Assembly: GCF_905120465.1 (NCBI RefSeq)
Contig: NZ_CAJHOF010000009.1
Coordinates: forward strand, 1 to 64,000
Source of the DNA: Campylobacter majalis
Lineage (GTDB): Bacteria; Campylobacterota; Campylobacteria; Campylobacterales; Campylobacteraceae
DNA: 64,000 bases
Direction of reading: 5' to 3'
Made by a program: the position numbers and the translations under genes. Below, piece after piece: positions 8,971 to 18,487 of the stretch; position 1 is the first letter of the stretch; the number at the start of each line of letters is the position of its first letter. The notes below the pieces were generated by a model that was given only the letters and a program-made list of their open reading frames with translations, ran no database searches and was not told the DNA's origin.

Positions 8971-9426
8971 AAAGTATCTTTGTTAATCTCGTTTTTAAAT
9001 TTTGAGATATTTTAGCATTTAGATGTCATTAAATTAAAATTTCTACTTACACTCATAAGTAAAGAAGTAAAAACATTTTAAAATTTAACAAAATTTATTT
9101 TTAGAAATTTAAAAACAATATAAATTTTAAGCCCCACAAACCCAAAAATCCACTAAATCACTCTTTAACTGCTATACTATAAATTAAAAACAAATACATA
9201 TATAAAGTTTTTAAAGTCTCTTAATAAATTTTATAAAATTATAAAGTATTTTTTACTTCACTAAGCTCATAACTTTTTAAGAAGTAAATGCTCGCATAAA
9301 TGATATAAAGAAGGTTATACTAAGTATGGGTGCTAAGTAAGTTTATAAAAATATAAAAAGAGATAGTTTTTGTTATACTTGTTTTTAAATGTTGATAATT
9401 AAGTAAAAAAGTGTGAGTTTAATAAC

Positions 9427-9453
9427 AAAGAAAACTTATATCAAGTTTTCTTT
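9427..9453 (-). terminator. AT-rich perfect hairpin downstream of the AAA+ gene
   Basis: AAAGAAAACTT (9427-9437) and AAGTTTTCTTT (9443-9453) form an 11-bp perfect stem with a 5-base loop, about 85 bases past the stop of the minus-strand AAA+ gene. The stem is GC-poor and the following T-run weak, so termination is plausible but not certain. Confidence 0.4.
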
Positions 9454-9536
9454 AAATTAATAAAAAATGGGGTTGGGTTTAAGTTTATTAAAAATTTGAA
9501 AATCCAACGTCTAGCTAAAGTGATAAATTTACTAAT

Positions 9537-11258
9537 TTAGCGAAGTAGCCCTACTCGCTTCTCATCGCCAAATGCAGAGCTTAGCTCTCGCTCAATACTT
9601 ACCTTAAAGTCATCCATGCAAAATATCGCATCATCTTTAACAGCCACTTTTAGTGCCGTATTTTTCATAACAAGCACTATTTGTGCACCGCTTAGATTGT
9701 GCTCGGCTAGTTTTTCTACACTAAATCCATCTTCAAAATCAGCATTTTCCGGCAAAACCTTACGCCAAATCGCCAAACGCGACTTATAATCTGGCTTTTT
9801 AAACTCTATTTTATAGTCAAAACGCCTAGAAAATGCACTATCAAGACTTTCTAAAAAATTTGTCGTAGCTATTAGCACACCCTCAAACCGCTCAATCTGC
9901 TCTAAAAATATATTTTGCATTTGATTATGCATCTTATCGACACTCCCACCGCCACCTATGCGAGTGCTTAAAAACTGATCGGCTTCATTTAATAGCAAAA
10001 CTGGCTCTGATTTTGTTCTTTTGCATATGTCTTTATAGCTATCAAAAATTTTTCTTACATTTTGCTCACTCTCGCCAACATATTTGCTTAAAATTTTAGA
10101 ACAATCAAAGCTTAAAACCTGTTTTTTAAGGCTCTTAGCCAGACTTACCGCACTCATTGTTTTGCCAGTTCCAGCCTCGCCGTAAAATATCACTTTTGCA
10201 TCTATGCCTTTGCGATTTTTAATACCCCAACTATTTAAGCGAGATAGCACTTTTTTATCTACTTGGCGAAGTATTGTGTTTAAAAGCTCTTTGGTTTTTT
10301 CGTTTAGCACAACATCATCAATGCTCGTAGTTGGCTCAATTAGTTCAAAAATTTCTTGCTCTTTTACCACATTTTCAAGTTTGATTTTTTTATCATTTTT
10401 TGAATTATTTGGATGCATTATGGATTGTAAAATTTCCTCATTTATAAAGAAATTTTTACTTATCGTTGAAAATGCACTATATATCTCATCATACTCTATA
10501 AGTCCGCTCTCAACGAGCTTAGAGCTATCATCAAGTAAAGTTTTATTTTTCATCCTATCAAATTCATCATCGCTAACTAACCCAATTAACGAGTTAAGTT
10601 CTCTTGAGTTTTCAAAATCATTAATATATTCAAGTCTTAAAAGCGTTAAAAATATCAATTGCTCTTTTTCATTGAGTGCATGTTCTTTGAAAATTTGCTC
10701 TACACTTATGTAAATTTTGCTTAACTCTAAACGTGATTTTATATGATTTTCAAGTCTTGTTATCTGCGATTTAACACGCTTGTTAGCCTCACTTTGACTT
10801 AAAAAAAGTGAATTTTTCTCATACAGCTCAACTCTTAAAAACTGATCTTTTAAATAACCCAAATGATCATCATAAGCTGAAATTTCAGGCAAGTGCATGT
10901 CTAAATTTCCATCTTCTAAAATTTTTAAAAAGCTAGGGCTTAATGAAATTTCTGTATGCAAAAGCGATAAAAGCGTAGCATGATTTGGCTTATTTTCTGG
11001 CTTAAAAAGTCCTATACCTTGCACTACCCAGCCATTATCTATTAGTGATTTTAAATCAGCTAAATAATTTAGATGATTGTTGTTTTCTGTGCCAAAAACA
11101 AAACTAAGAGTTTCAAAAACACTAAGCAACCCAACGCCTTGCACATATGATTTTGCAAGATGTTTTAAAATTTTAATCTCATTTTCATTTGCGTTAATTA
11201 TCGTTTCGACCTGAGAATTTTCTGTTTTCGCGTTTAAAAACTCTAGCAAATACTGCAT
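9537..11258 (-). CDS. AAA+ family ATPase with helical N-terminal domain
   Basis: A 573-residue cytoplasmic protein. The first ~300 residues are helical and of unknown role. The AAA+ core follows at about 330-560: Walker A GEAGTGKT (about 360-367), Walker B LLLNEAD (Asn in place of the usual first Asp, as in other NEAD-type AAA proteins), sensor-1 IATTNF, and an arginine pair in SAFSRRFD. It resembles CDC48/FtsH-like ATPases annotated in Campylobacter as stand-alone proteins; there is no protease domain. Its ATG overlaps the TAA of the FadD gene (TAATG), so it is translationally coupled to fatty-acid activation. The substrate is unknown. Confidence 0.75.
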   Translation of the reverse strand: MQYLLEFLNAKTENSQVETIINANENEIKILKHLAKSYVQGVGLLSVFETLSFVFGTENNNHLNYLADLKSLIDNGWVVQGIGLFKPENKPNHATLLSLLHTEISLSPSFLKILEDGNLDMHLPEISAYDDHLGYLKDQFLRVELYEKNSLFLSQSEANKRVKSQITRLENHIKSRLELSKIYISVEQIFKEHALNEKEQLIFLTLLRLEYINDFENSRELNSLIGLVSDDEFDRMKNKTLLDDSSKLVESGLIEYDEIYSAFSTISKNFFINEEILQSIMHPNNSKNDKKIKLENVVKEQEIFELIEPTTSIDDVVLNEKTKELLNTILRQVDKKVLSRLNSWGIKNRKGIDAKVIFYGEAGTGKTMSAVSLAKSLKKQVLSFDCSKILSKYVGESEQNVRKIFDSYKDICKRTKSEPVLLLNEADQFLSTRIGGGGSVDKMHNQMQNIFLEQIERFEGVLIATTNFLESLDSAFSRRFDYKIEFKKPDYKSRLAIWRKVLPENADFEDGFSVEKLAEHNLSGAQIVLVMKNTALKVAVKDDAIFCMDDFKVSIERELSSAFGDEKRVGLLR

Positions 11259-12871
11259 TAAATTTTATCCTTAATCTGCTCTTTTAGCACACGTTTTAGC
11301 ACTTTGCCAGTTGCGTTTCGCGGAAGCTCTTCTGAAAAATATATATTTTTAGGGATTTTGAAATTTGCTAGATATTTTTTCAAATACGCTCTTAGCTCTT
11401 TTTCTTCAATATCCATGCCTTCTTTTAGCTGCACAAATGCCACCACCTCTTCATCAGCATGCTCATCACTTATGCCAATAACCGCACACGCCTCGACCTC
11501 TTCGCGCTGATAAATTACCTCTTCTATCTCTCGTGGATAGATGTTAATACCCTTTGAGATGATTAAATCTTTTTTGCGATCTACGATGTAGATAAAACCA
11601 TCTCCATCAACCCTACCTAAATCGCCCGTTTTTAGCCAACCGTTTATGATAGTATCGCTATTATCAAGACCATAATAACCCCTCATAACACAATCGCCTT
11701 TTACAATTATCTCACCGACCTCGCCAATGCTTAGCTGCATCATCTCATCATTTACTATTTTTATCTCATAGCCATCAAGTGGCTTACCAACGCTTAAAAG
11801 CTTTTGCTTTTCTAATAAATTTGAAGCCACAACCGGAGAGCATTCGCTAAGTCCATAGCCTTCTATAAGCTTTGCACGTGGAAATTTTTGTGTAAAATCA
11901 TCGATGGTTTGTTGTGCTAATGGTGCTGCACCGCAAACAAAAAGGCGAACTTTGTTAAACCATTTAAAATACCATGGGATTTTAGCCTTTCCTATGGCTG
12001 TGTAGATAGCTGGAACCCCTAAAAATATTGTTGCACGTTTTAATAGTGTCTGTTTTAAAACATTAGAGAATGGAAACACCGATTTTACAAGTATCACAGA
12101 GGCACCAACGTGCATAGGAAGCACGACCATGGTAGTAAGTGTAAAGCTGTGAAACATCGGCAAAAACACGACAAATCTATCTTTTGAACTAGCCTTAAAC
12201 CTATTTGAAACGCCAACGATATTTGAATAGATATTTTTATATGTTATCATTGCACCTTTTGGTTTGCCAGTCGTGCCTGATGTATAAATAATATGACACA
12301 AATCGTCTAAATTTGCCTTACACTCGTGAGAAATGGCATTTGGAAATTCAAGCAACTCTGCAAAACTAACATGCTTAATATCATCGCTAAACTCACCACC
12401 CAAATACAAGCTCTCAGCCTCTTCTTCATATGTCTTATCAAGTGGAGCGGATTTGACAAAACCATTTGGGACGTCGCTGACCCATATGAAATGATGTATG
12501 CCAAGCTGGTTTGCCTTCTTAAGCTCTTTAGCATACGAGCTTGAAAGTATCAATACCTTTGCTTCGCAGTCTTTTACTATATAGCTTATCTCGTCAAATT
12601 TTAAAAACGTATTTATAGGCACAGCTACTGCACCAAGTGCAGTTATGGCGTAATAGCTTATGATAAACTCTTGCGAATTTGTAACCAACACAGCCACTTT
12701 ATCGCCGTATCTTATGCCAATACTCTCTAAATATCCAGCCACCCTATCCACTTTTGTTTTTAACTCGTCATAACAAAGCTTTATCTTATCGTCATATATA
12801 GCTACGGCATTTGGCTTATCTTTTGCGATTTGAGTTAAATTTTCATACAAGTTTTGATATTTATATCCCAT
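11258..12871 (-). CDS. fadD: Long-chain fatty acid--CoA ligase (AMP-forming)
   Basis: A 537-residue acyl-adenylate synthetase. The P-loop motif YTSGTTGKPKGAM lies near residue 195, the adenine motif EGYGLSECSP near 340, the TGDLGRVDGDG hinge near 425, and the catalytic lysine in RNATGKVLKRVL at the C-terminus. It activates fatty acids with CoA at the inner membrane. It starts 9 bases after FadL, the outer-membrane fatty-acid channel, so import and activation are co-expressed. No beta-oxidation gene is visible in the window, so the acyl-CoA may serve membrane lipid synthesis rather than catabolism. The specific chain length is not known; the family is clear. Confidence 0.88.
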   Translation of the reverse strand: MGYKYQNLYENLTQIAKDKPNAVAIYDDKIKLCYDELKTKVDRVAGYLESIGIRYGDKVAVLVTNSQEFIISYYAITALGAVAVPINTFLKFDEISYIVKDCEAKVLILSSSYAKELKKANQLGIHHFIWVSDVPNGFVKSAPLDKTYEEEAESLYLGGEFSDDIKHVSFAELLEFPNAISHECKANLDDLCHIIYTSGTTGKPKGAMITYKNIYSNIVGVSNRFKASSKDRFVVFLPMFHSFTLTTMVVLPMHVGASVILVKSVFPFSNVLKQTLLKRATIFLGVPAIYTAIGKAKIPWYFKWFNKVRLFVCGAAPLAQQTIDDFTQKFPRAKLIEGYGLSECSPVVASNLLEKQKLLSVGKPLDGYEIKIVNDEMMQLSIGEVGEIIVKGDCVMRGYYGLDNSDTIINGWLKTGDLGRVDGDGFIYIVDRKKDLIISKGINIYPREIEEVIYQREEVEACAVIGISDEHADEEVVAFVQLKEGMDIEEKELRAYLKKYLANFKIPKNIYFSEELPRNATGKVLKRVLKEQIKDKI

Positions 12872-12879
12872 ATTTTTAC

Positions 12880-14178
12880 CTAGAATTTATATTTTATCCC
12901 TGTTGATAATATCCAAATTTTAGCATCACCAAAATGTCCATTTAAAGTTGTAGGTTGTGGTGGCATTGAGAATTTCTGATCCTTTATAGCCTTCACACTT
13001 GCACTGCTTTTTTGTCTATCTTGATACAAGCCACTAAATGCAAACTCTAAATTTTCACTAAATTTATAGTTTATACCAGCTGAATACGCATATGATTTGG
13101 TATCAGGCAAATCAAAGCTAACACTATATGGATTTTTAGCCGCTTTTTGATCATAAACAAATCCAGCCATCAGGCGTATTTTAGGATTTAGCTCATGTGC
13201 GATACCGAATCTAAATGTATTTGTATCGCGGTAGTTTTTTTCTATTTTTTTATCATAAAGCCCGTAAAAGATAGGATTTTTTGGAGCATTGTCATACTCA
13301 AAATCATATCCATTAAACGAAGACCAAAATGTTCTTTCATAGGCAAACATAAATGTAGTATCATGTAGTTTGTAAGCAGTTGCTAACTGAAGTTGTGCTG
13401 GTAGTGGGATGTTTACCTTCGTTTTGCCATAAAAATCAAGCATACCTTTTAGCATCTTGCCATTTCCTGCACCGCCGCCATTTGCCTGAGACTTGCCATT
13501 ATAATCAGAGCGTGTTTTGCCACTAACCTTTAAACTAACTTTTGAACGATATGTAACAGCAAACGAAAGCTCATCAGTTGGCTTATAAGACAATGCTAGG
13601 TTATAGCCAAAATTTATACCATCTCCATGCACGTGGCGGTATCCATTGCCATAAAGCTCAGTAGCAACAAAGCCCTTAGTATAAACCGCTCTAGCACCTA
13701 GTGCTACGGCTAATTTATCATTTATCCTATATGCTACGGTTGGATTTAACTCGACTGCTTTTAGTTTAAAACGTTTTCCGCTAAATGCCGCATCTTTACT
13801 ACTCCAGCCAATGCCAACTCCAACAGGTACCGCCAAACTCAAGCCAAAACGCCAATTTTCATAATGCTCTGGCGATACAAAATGAAAAGTCGAAGCCATG
13901 GTGTCAAATTTCTGAGATTTAAACTCTCTGCCATCATTTGTGTGAAATTTAACCGGATGGATGTGAAACCAAGCAAGAGTATTTTCAAAATAGTGCCTAG
14001 AATCATACATAAACATCATATTTGCAGGGTTATAATACGCAGCATCTGGACCAAAATTTACAGCGACGTTACTTGCACCAAGTGCTAAACCATCATTGCT
14101 TTGCTCTGGTATCTTGTATCCAGCAGCATTGAGCATACATGCACTTAAAATAGTGCCTAACATAACCTTTTTAAACAT
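12880..14178 (-). CDS. fadL: Outer-membrane fatty-acid transporter, FadL/OMPP1/TodX family
   Basis: A 432-residue barrel protein. A signal peptide (residues 1-18) is followed by the FadL hallmark [21 protein letters not shown] and the NPANMMF motif of the N-terminal hatch. The chain ends in the typical barrel strand TGIKYKF. FadL proteins let long-chain fatty acids or other hydrophobic molecules pass the outer membrane by lateral diffusion. The gene overlaps nfo by 8 bases and precedes fadD. It is not part of the usual C. jejuni gene set as far as I know, which makes the pair an accessory trait of this lineage. Confidence 0.88.
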   Translation of the reverse strand: MFKKVMLGTILSACMLNAAGYKIPEQSNDGLALGASNVAVNFGPDAAYYNPANMMFMYDSRHYFENTLAWFHIHPVKFHTNDGREFKSQKFDTMASTFHFVSPEHYENWRFGLSLAVPVGVGIGWSSKDAAFSGKRFKLKAVELNPTVAYRINDKLAVALGARAVYTKGFVATELYGNGYRHVHGDGINFGYNLALSYKPTDELSFAVTYRSKVSLKVSGKTRSDYNGKSQANGGGAGNGKMLKGMLDFYGKTKVNIPLPAQLQLATAYKLHDTTFMFAYERTFWSSFNGYDFEYDNAPKNPIFYGLYDKKIEKNYRDTNTFRFGIAHELNPKIRLMAGFVYDQKAAKNPYSVSFDLPDTKSYAYSAGINYKFSENLEFAFSGLYQDRQKSSASVKAIKDQKFSMPPQPTTLNGHFGDAKIWILSTGIKYKF

Positions 14179-15022
14179 TTGTCTCCTTTAAGTTTCTTAA
14201 AATTTCAATCTCTTTATCCCAAATACTCTCATCAATCGTCTCTAAAACAAGTGGTATTTGTCCTATATTCTCATCATTTATAATATTTTTAAATGCATCA
14301 ATACCCAAATACCCCTTACCAATGCTTTCGTGACGGTCTTTTTTAGAGCCAAGCTCGTGTTTAGCGTCGTTTAAATGCATACCACAAAGATATTCATATC
14401 CAACAACAGCATCAAATTCTTGCATACTATTTTTGTATGCTTGTTTGCTTCTTAGATCATATCCTGCCGCAAAAGCGTGGCAAGTATCTATGCATATGCC
14501 TATTCTATTTTTGTCGCTAACATTTTCGATAATGTAAGCTAAATGCTCAAATTTATAACCTAAATTCGAACCTTGACCAGCGGTATTTTCAATGACTAAT
14601 TTAACATTTTGTGTTTTGTCTAAGATTTCATCTAGTGATTTTACAATCAAATACAAACACTCGCTCTCACTTAGTGCATTTAGATGCGAACCTGGATGAA
14701 AATTTATCATCTTTAATCCAAGCTCATTAACACGCTGTATCTCATCTATAAAGGCATTTATCGACTGCTGTCTTTTTTCATCGTCGTAGTGTCCTAAATT
14801 TATCAAATAACTATTGTGTGGCAATATATGCTCTGATTTTATGTTCGCTAACTCGCAGTTTTTCTTAAAGTATTTAATATTTTCAGATGTTAGGGGTTTT
14901 GCATTCCATTGACGTTGGTTTTTTACAAATAAAGCAAAGGCGTTTGCCCCAATTTTTTTTGCATTTAGCGGTGCGTTTTCTACACCACCACTCGCACTTA
15001 CATGTGCTCCAATAAATCTCAT
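14171..15022 (-). CDS. nfo: Endonuclease IV (AP endonuclease)
   Basis: A 283-residue TIM-barrel enzyme that cuts DNA at abasic sites in base-excision repair. The start [11 protein letters not shown], the metal-site segments [44 protein letters not shown], and the [11 protein letters not shown] signature are all present. I take the ATG at 15022 (the frame also opens with GTG one codon earlier); it overlaps the TGA of the lipoprotein gene (TGATG). The 3' end overlaps fadL by 8 bases. Normal family length. Confidence 0.95.
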   Translation of the reverse strand: MRFIGAHVSASGGVENAPLNAKKIGANAFALFVKNQRQWNAKPLTSENIKYFKKNCELANIKSEHILPHNSYLINLGHYDDEKRQQSINAFIDEIQRVNELGLKMINFHPGSHLNALSESECLYLIVKSLDEILDKTQNVKLVIENTAGQGSNLGYKFEHLAYIIENVSDKNRIGICIDTCHAFAAGYDLRSKQAYKNSMQEFDAVVGYEYLCGMHLNDAKHELGSKKDRHESIGKGYLGIDAFKNIINDENIGQIPLVLETIDESIWDKEIEILRNLKETNV

Positions 15023-15489
15023 CACAACTCTTTTAAAACTATTTTTATTTTATTTTTTGTGTCGATAAATTTGATATTACCAGCACAAATTTCGTATTCT
15101 ATAAAATTCTTTTTTATATTTTGGTTAAATCCGCATTGTGTTTTTATTAAACTATCTTTATCAAATATCGGCTTAGCTGTTAAAATTTCTGCCAAAAGTC
15201 CATCATAATGTCTTGCTAAAAAAAATCGTTCGTTAAATTTGCTTTGATTTAAGCAACTTTGATTTAGACAGATATTTTTTGAAATTTTAATATCAGCTGT
15301 ATTTACACCAAAGCTATAAATTTGCATATTTAAAAATTTATCATGAACGTGCAAAAATGCCACGTCACTTATCTTAATCATCGGTGAAATTAGCGTTGCA
15401 TGGTAGCTTTTAGTATATATTGGTGGTTTTTTATCCGCACATCCTACAAAAAAAACTATCAAAAGCAAAGCATATATAACTCGTTTCAT
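15022..15489 (-). CDS. Putative lipoprotein of unknown function
   Basis: A 155-residue protein with a lipoprotein signal: MKR, a hydrophobic stretch, then VFFVGC with the acylated Cys at residue 17. The mature part has four more Cys (CLNQSC in an almost duplicated [10 protein letters not shown] segment, and two later), compatible with disulfides in the periplasm. It is the first gene of the nfo-fadL-fadD operon and overlaps nfo by three bases. No family recognised. Confidence 0.6.
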   Translation of the reverse strand: MKRVIYALLLIVFFVGCADKKPPIYTKSYHATLISPMIKISDVAFLHVHDKFLNMQIYSFGVNTADIKISKNICLNQSCLNQSKFNERFFLARHYDGLLAEILTAKPIFDKDSLIKTQCGFNQNIKKNFIEYEICAGNIKFIDTKNKIKIVLKEL

Positions 15490-15627
15490 TAAATATCCCT
15501 TTTATGCAAAAGCAGATATTTTACCAAAATTTGCTTATAGTATTATTTGAAATTTCAATTATCTTGTGTTTTTGATAATCATCATAGAATTTTTATAAAT
15601 TTAAGTAAATATTAAGTATCATTGATA

Positions 15628-15633
15628 TATAAT
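15628..15633 (+). promoter_or_regulatory. -10 element for tRNA-Glu
   Basis: TATAAT at 15628-15633, 20 bases before the mature tRNA 5' end and preceded by AT-rich DNA without a clear -35, as usual for Campylobacter sigma-70 promoters. Confidence 0.6.
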
Positions 15634-15653
15634 CCCAATTCAACTTCACGGTT

Positions 15654-15728
15654 GGCCCATTCGTCTAGCGGTTAGGACATCGCCCTTTCACGGCGGTAAC
15701 ACGAGTTCGAGTCTCGTATGGGTCACCA
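15654..15728 (+). tRNA. tRNA-Glu (anticodon TTC)
   Basis: A 75-base cloverleaf including an encoded CCA. The acceptor arm GGCCCAT pairs with ATGGGTC (one G-T pair), the D arm holds TAGCGGTTAGGA, the anticodon arm is CCGCCxxTTTCACGGCGG-like with TTC in the loop, and the T arm contains GTTCGAGTC. It stands alone between an intergenic gap and the carbonic anhydrase gene. Confidence 0.95.
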
Positions 15729-15797
15729 CTTTTATTATATTTTCCGATTTTTTATTTTTTGTTGTTTTTGCATTGCTTCACTTCTTTGAATTTTTGC

Positions 15798-15819
15798 TAT
15801 AATACCTAATTTTTTGGAG
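15798..15819 (+). promoter_or_regulatory. Promoter -10 and ribosome site of the carbonic anhydrase gene
   Basis: TATAAT at 15798-15803 preceded by TTTTTGC, then TGGAG at 15815-15819, six bases before the ATG. The short distance implies a very short leader. Confidence 0.55.
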
Positions 15820-15824
15820 AATAA

Positions 15825-16463
15825 ATGCAATCAGTTTTAGAAAAAGCGGTAAATTTCATGGAAGAGGGCTTTAAGGAGCATGAAGAGCTATTTAAAAGCC
15901 TACAAAACAAACAAGAGCCAAAAGTCTTATTTGTGTCATGCACAGATTCTCGTGTCGTGCCAAATCTCATTACAAAAAGCCTGCCAGGTGATTTATTTAC
16001 TATACGCAATATCGCAAACATCATACCACCATACCGCGTAAGCGACGAGTTTTTAGCTACAACCTCAGCAATAGAATATGCCATAAGCATATTAAAAATA
16101 AAAACTATAATAATATGCGGACACTCTGATTGTGGTGGATGCAAAGCACTATATGAACCTGATGAAAAGTTTAAATCAGCACCAAATTTTAAAAGCTGGA
16201 TTAGGCTTTTAGAACCGATTAAAAAGCAAGTGCTAAAATTCTCATCAGACGATCCAGCCAAAATGGCATGGCTAACAGAGCGTTTAAATGTAATAAACTC
16301 GATTGAAAATTTACTAACCTATCCAGATGTAAAACAAAAATATGAAGCTGGTGAGCTTGATATATATGGATGGCACTACATCATCGAAACTGGCGAAATA
16401 TTTAGCTACGATTTAAAAACCGAAACATACAAACTACTAACAGTAGAAAGCAATAATTCATGA
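15825..16463 (+). CDS. Beta-class carbonic anhydrase
   Basis: A 212-residue enzyme that interconverts CO2 and bicarbonate. The zinc ligands are seen in SCTDSRV (Cys plus the Asp-Arg dyad, about residue 38) and GHSDCGGC (His and Cys, about residues 98-105). Campylobacter needs this enzyme for growth at low CO2. It ends in an ATGA overlap with the downstream MscS-type channel gene, so the two are coupled, the same order as in C. jejuni Cj0237-Cj0238. Confidence 0.93.
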   Translation: MQSVLEKAVNFMEEGFKEHEELFKSLQNKQEPKVLFVSCTDSRVVPNLITKSLPGDLFTIRNIANIIPPYRVSDEFLATTSAIEYAISILKIKTIIICGHSDCGGCKALYEPDEKFKSAPNFKSWIRLLEPIKKQVLKFSSDDPAKMAWLTERLNVINSIENLLTYPDVKQKYEAGELDIYGWHYIIETGEIFSYDLKTETYKLLTVESNNS

Positions 16464-18283
16464 TAAAAATTTTACTTTATTTTGTGCTTATATTTTCTGT
16501 GTCAAACGCCCAAACACAACTAGAGCAAAGCGATATAACACAGATAGTAAATTCAATAAATAAAATAAATTCTCAAATAGAAATTTTAAGTATAGATGAC
16601 AACTCTACAAATAAGCTTAGTATCGACACTCTTTCATATGAAAAATCAAAGCTTTTAGAGCAAATCCCAATGTCAATCATGGCGATAGATTTTTCATCAA
16701 AACAAGTGCAAAATTTTCTCTCTCAAAAAGAAAAATTGCAAAAAAATGTAGCAAAATATAGCACAAATAAACAAAGTCAAAACTATATCAAAAACGCACT
16801 TGAGCTTGAGAAATTTAACTTAAATGAGATATTTTACACTAGCATTATCAAGCTTGAAGAGATGTTTAAAGACGCAGCAAAGCTATCAAGTATAAAAAAT
16901 TTATTAACCAATTCAATAATTGAGTTAAAAACGCACAAATTTAATTATATCAATGATATAAAAGACACCATGATAGACGAAGACGCTCAAAAATTAGCAG
17001 AGCTAAGGATTTTTAAAAAAACAGCTGATGAAATTTTAGTCTATTTAAAAAACAATGCCGAACTTCTAAGCTCGAGTTTTTCAATAACAAGACTTAATCT
17101 AAATACCGCTGTAGAATACATAAACAACAAAATTTCGCTAAAAAACAAAAATATAAATTTAGGCAAAATTTTAGTCATTTTTGTTGTATTTGTATTTTTT
17201 GTATCTTTAACTAAAATTTTATCCAAAATCACATACTGGGTCGTATTGTCTGTGTTTGCAAAAAATGCCAATGCCAAAACCATAAAAGAGCAAATCCTTG
17301 ATATTATAAAGCTTCCTATTTCATCTTTGCTGATTGCATATGCACTCAAAACTTGTATGTCACTTACATACTATCCAGCACCTATGCCATTAAATATAGC
17401 AAACGCTTTTATTATATTATACATCTTGCTTGGGACATGGCTAGTTGCTACTATATTAAATGGCTATGGGATGCTGATAATTAGCGAAGTTGCTAAAAAA
17501 AGCGGACGCAAAGAGATCGTAAATCTAATAATAAAAATTGTAAATTTTATCGTTTTTACGATTGCTATATTGCTTGTGCTTTCGCGTCTTGGATTTGATA
17601 TATCAGCCATTATCGCTTCTTTGGGAATAGGCGGTTTGGCGGTTGCGTTTGCAGCAAAAGACATCATAGCAAATTTCTTTGCATCGGTTATGCTTTTATT
17701 TGACAACTCATTTTCACAGGGTGACTTAATCGTATGCAATGGCATTGAAGGCACGATAGTAGAAATAGGACTACGCAAAACAACCATCAGAAGTGCCGAT
17801 AATGCACTGATTTTTGTGCCAAACTCAACACTTGCAGGAGATGCGATAATTAACTGGTCACGACGCAAAGCGGGGCGAATTATAAATATCACGATTGCAC
17901 TAACATATGATTCTAAACCAGAGCAACTAAGACAGTGCATAAACGATATAAAAACTATGCTACACACTCATCCTGAAATTTCAAGAGAGGATAATGGCGG
18001 CGCATTTGGTGGCTCAAGCAGGTTTAGATTTCGTGATAACATAGTAAGCATTAATGATTTAGCTGGATACAAAAACGCCATTTATGTATCACTTGATGCA
18101 CTAAACGATAGCTCCATAGATATAGCTGTTACGTGTTTTAGCAAAGCAGTAACAAAAGCTGAATATGTAAAAACAAAAGAAGATATTTTGTTTAAGATAA
18201 TGGATATAGTCGCACAAAATAATCTTGAGTTTGCCTTTCCTAGTCAAAGCCTATATCTACAAAATAATCAAAATATAGTATAA
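16460..18283 (+). CDS. Mechanosensitive ion channel, MscS family, large periplasmic N-terminus
   Basis: A 607-residue inner-membrane protein. A signal peptide (residues 1-17) leads a coiled-coil-rich periplasmic region to about residue 230, then several membrane helices to about 400. The pore helix and beta domain follow: GIGGLAVAFAAKDIIANFFASV, FDNSFSQGDLI and the FVPNSTL strand. Such channels open on membrane tension to release solutes. Longer than E. coli MscS (286) and similar to MscK/YbdG-type relatives with extra domains. Begins in an ATGA overlap with carbonic anhydrase. Confidence 0.9.
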   Translation: MIKILLYFVLIFSVSNAQTQLEQSDITQIVNSINKINSQIEILSIDDNSTNKLSIDTLSYEKSKLLEQIPMSIMAIDFSSKQVQNFLSQKEKLQKNVAKYSTNKQSQNYIKNALELEKFNLNEIFYTSIIKLEEMFKDAAKLSSIKNLLTNSIIELKTHKFNYINDIKDTMIDEDAQKLAELRIFKKTADEILVYLKNNAELLSSSFSITRLNLNTAVEYINNKISLKNKNINLGKILVIFVVFVFFVSLTKILSKITYWVVLSVFAKNANAKTIKEQILDIIKLPISSLLIAYALKTCMSLTYYPAPMPLNIANAFIILYILLGTWLVATILNGYGMLIISEVAKKSGRKEIVNLIIKIVNFIVFTIAILLVLSRLGFDISAIIASLGIGGLAVAFAAKDIIANFFASVMLLFDNSFSQGDLIVCNGIEGTIVEIGLRKTTIRSADNALIFVPNSTLAGDAIINWSRRKAGRIINITIALTYDSKPEQLRQCINDIKTMLHTHPEISREDNGGAFGGSSRFRFRDNIVSINDLAGYKNAIYVSLDALNDSSIDIAVTCFSKAVTKAEYVKTKEDILFKIMDIVAQNNLEFAFPSQSLYLQNNQNIV

Positions 18284-18316
18284 TAAAGCCTAAATTACTA
18301 CAAATAAGGATAAAAA

Positions 18317-18484
18317 ATGGAAAATTTTGACGACGAATTAGAAGATTTAGATTATATCGATGATGAAGATAGCTCATATAATAGCTATAATTACACATAT
18401 GACGATGATGATTACTCATATGATGATGATGATTACTCATATGATGATGAAGATGATGAAGACGTGGAATATGAAGAATACTAA
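18317..18484 (+). CDS. Small, extremely acidic protein with Asp/Tyr repeats (55 aa)
   Basis: An intact 55-codon frame starting ATG at 18317 after AAGGA (18307-18311) and ending TAA at 18484, four bases before the next gene. The product contains almost only D, E, Y, S and N: it opens MENFDDELEDLDYIDDEDSS, then repeats YSYDDDD, and ends DVEYEEY. There is not one Lys, Arg or His. It lacks a signal peptide. The clear ribosome site and the tight fit between two genes suggest it is translated. No family recognised; polyacidic proteins can bind cations or mask basic partners, but no function can be assigned. Confidence 0.65.
   Translation: MENFDDELEDLDYIDDEDSSYNSYNYTYDDDDYSYDDDDYSYDDEDDEDVEYEEY
18395..18457 (+). 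repeat. 21-bp tandem repeat, three copies, in frame
   Basis: Units start at 18395, 18416 and 18437 and follow TCATATGATGATGATGATTA plus C; unit 1 and unit 3 carry a few changes. Each encodes (T/S)YDDDDY or a variant. Because the unit is 7 codons, copy-number change keeps the frame. Confidence 0.85.
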
Positions 18485-18487
18485 AAG

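Larger units (their letters stand above)
8788..9536. other. Intergenic region, 749 bp, mostly AT-rich; one relic-like frame and one hairpin
   Basis: No convincing gene. It contains a short minus-strand frame with protein-like sequence (8848-8970) and an AT-rich hairpin (9427-9453), listed separately. The rest is low-GC DNA with many TTTAAAATT-like strings and no repeat, tRNA or structured RNA that I recognise. Confidence 0.5.

Noticed and set aside
10204-10713. Serine/phenylalanine-rich plus-strand frame of 169 codons
   Set aside because: It lies wholly inside the AAA+ ATPase gene on the other strand and has the biased composition of a shadow frame.
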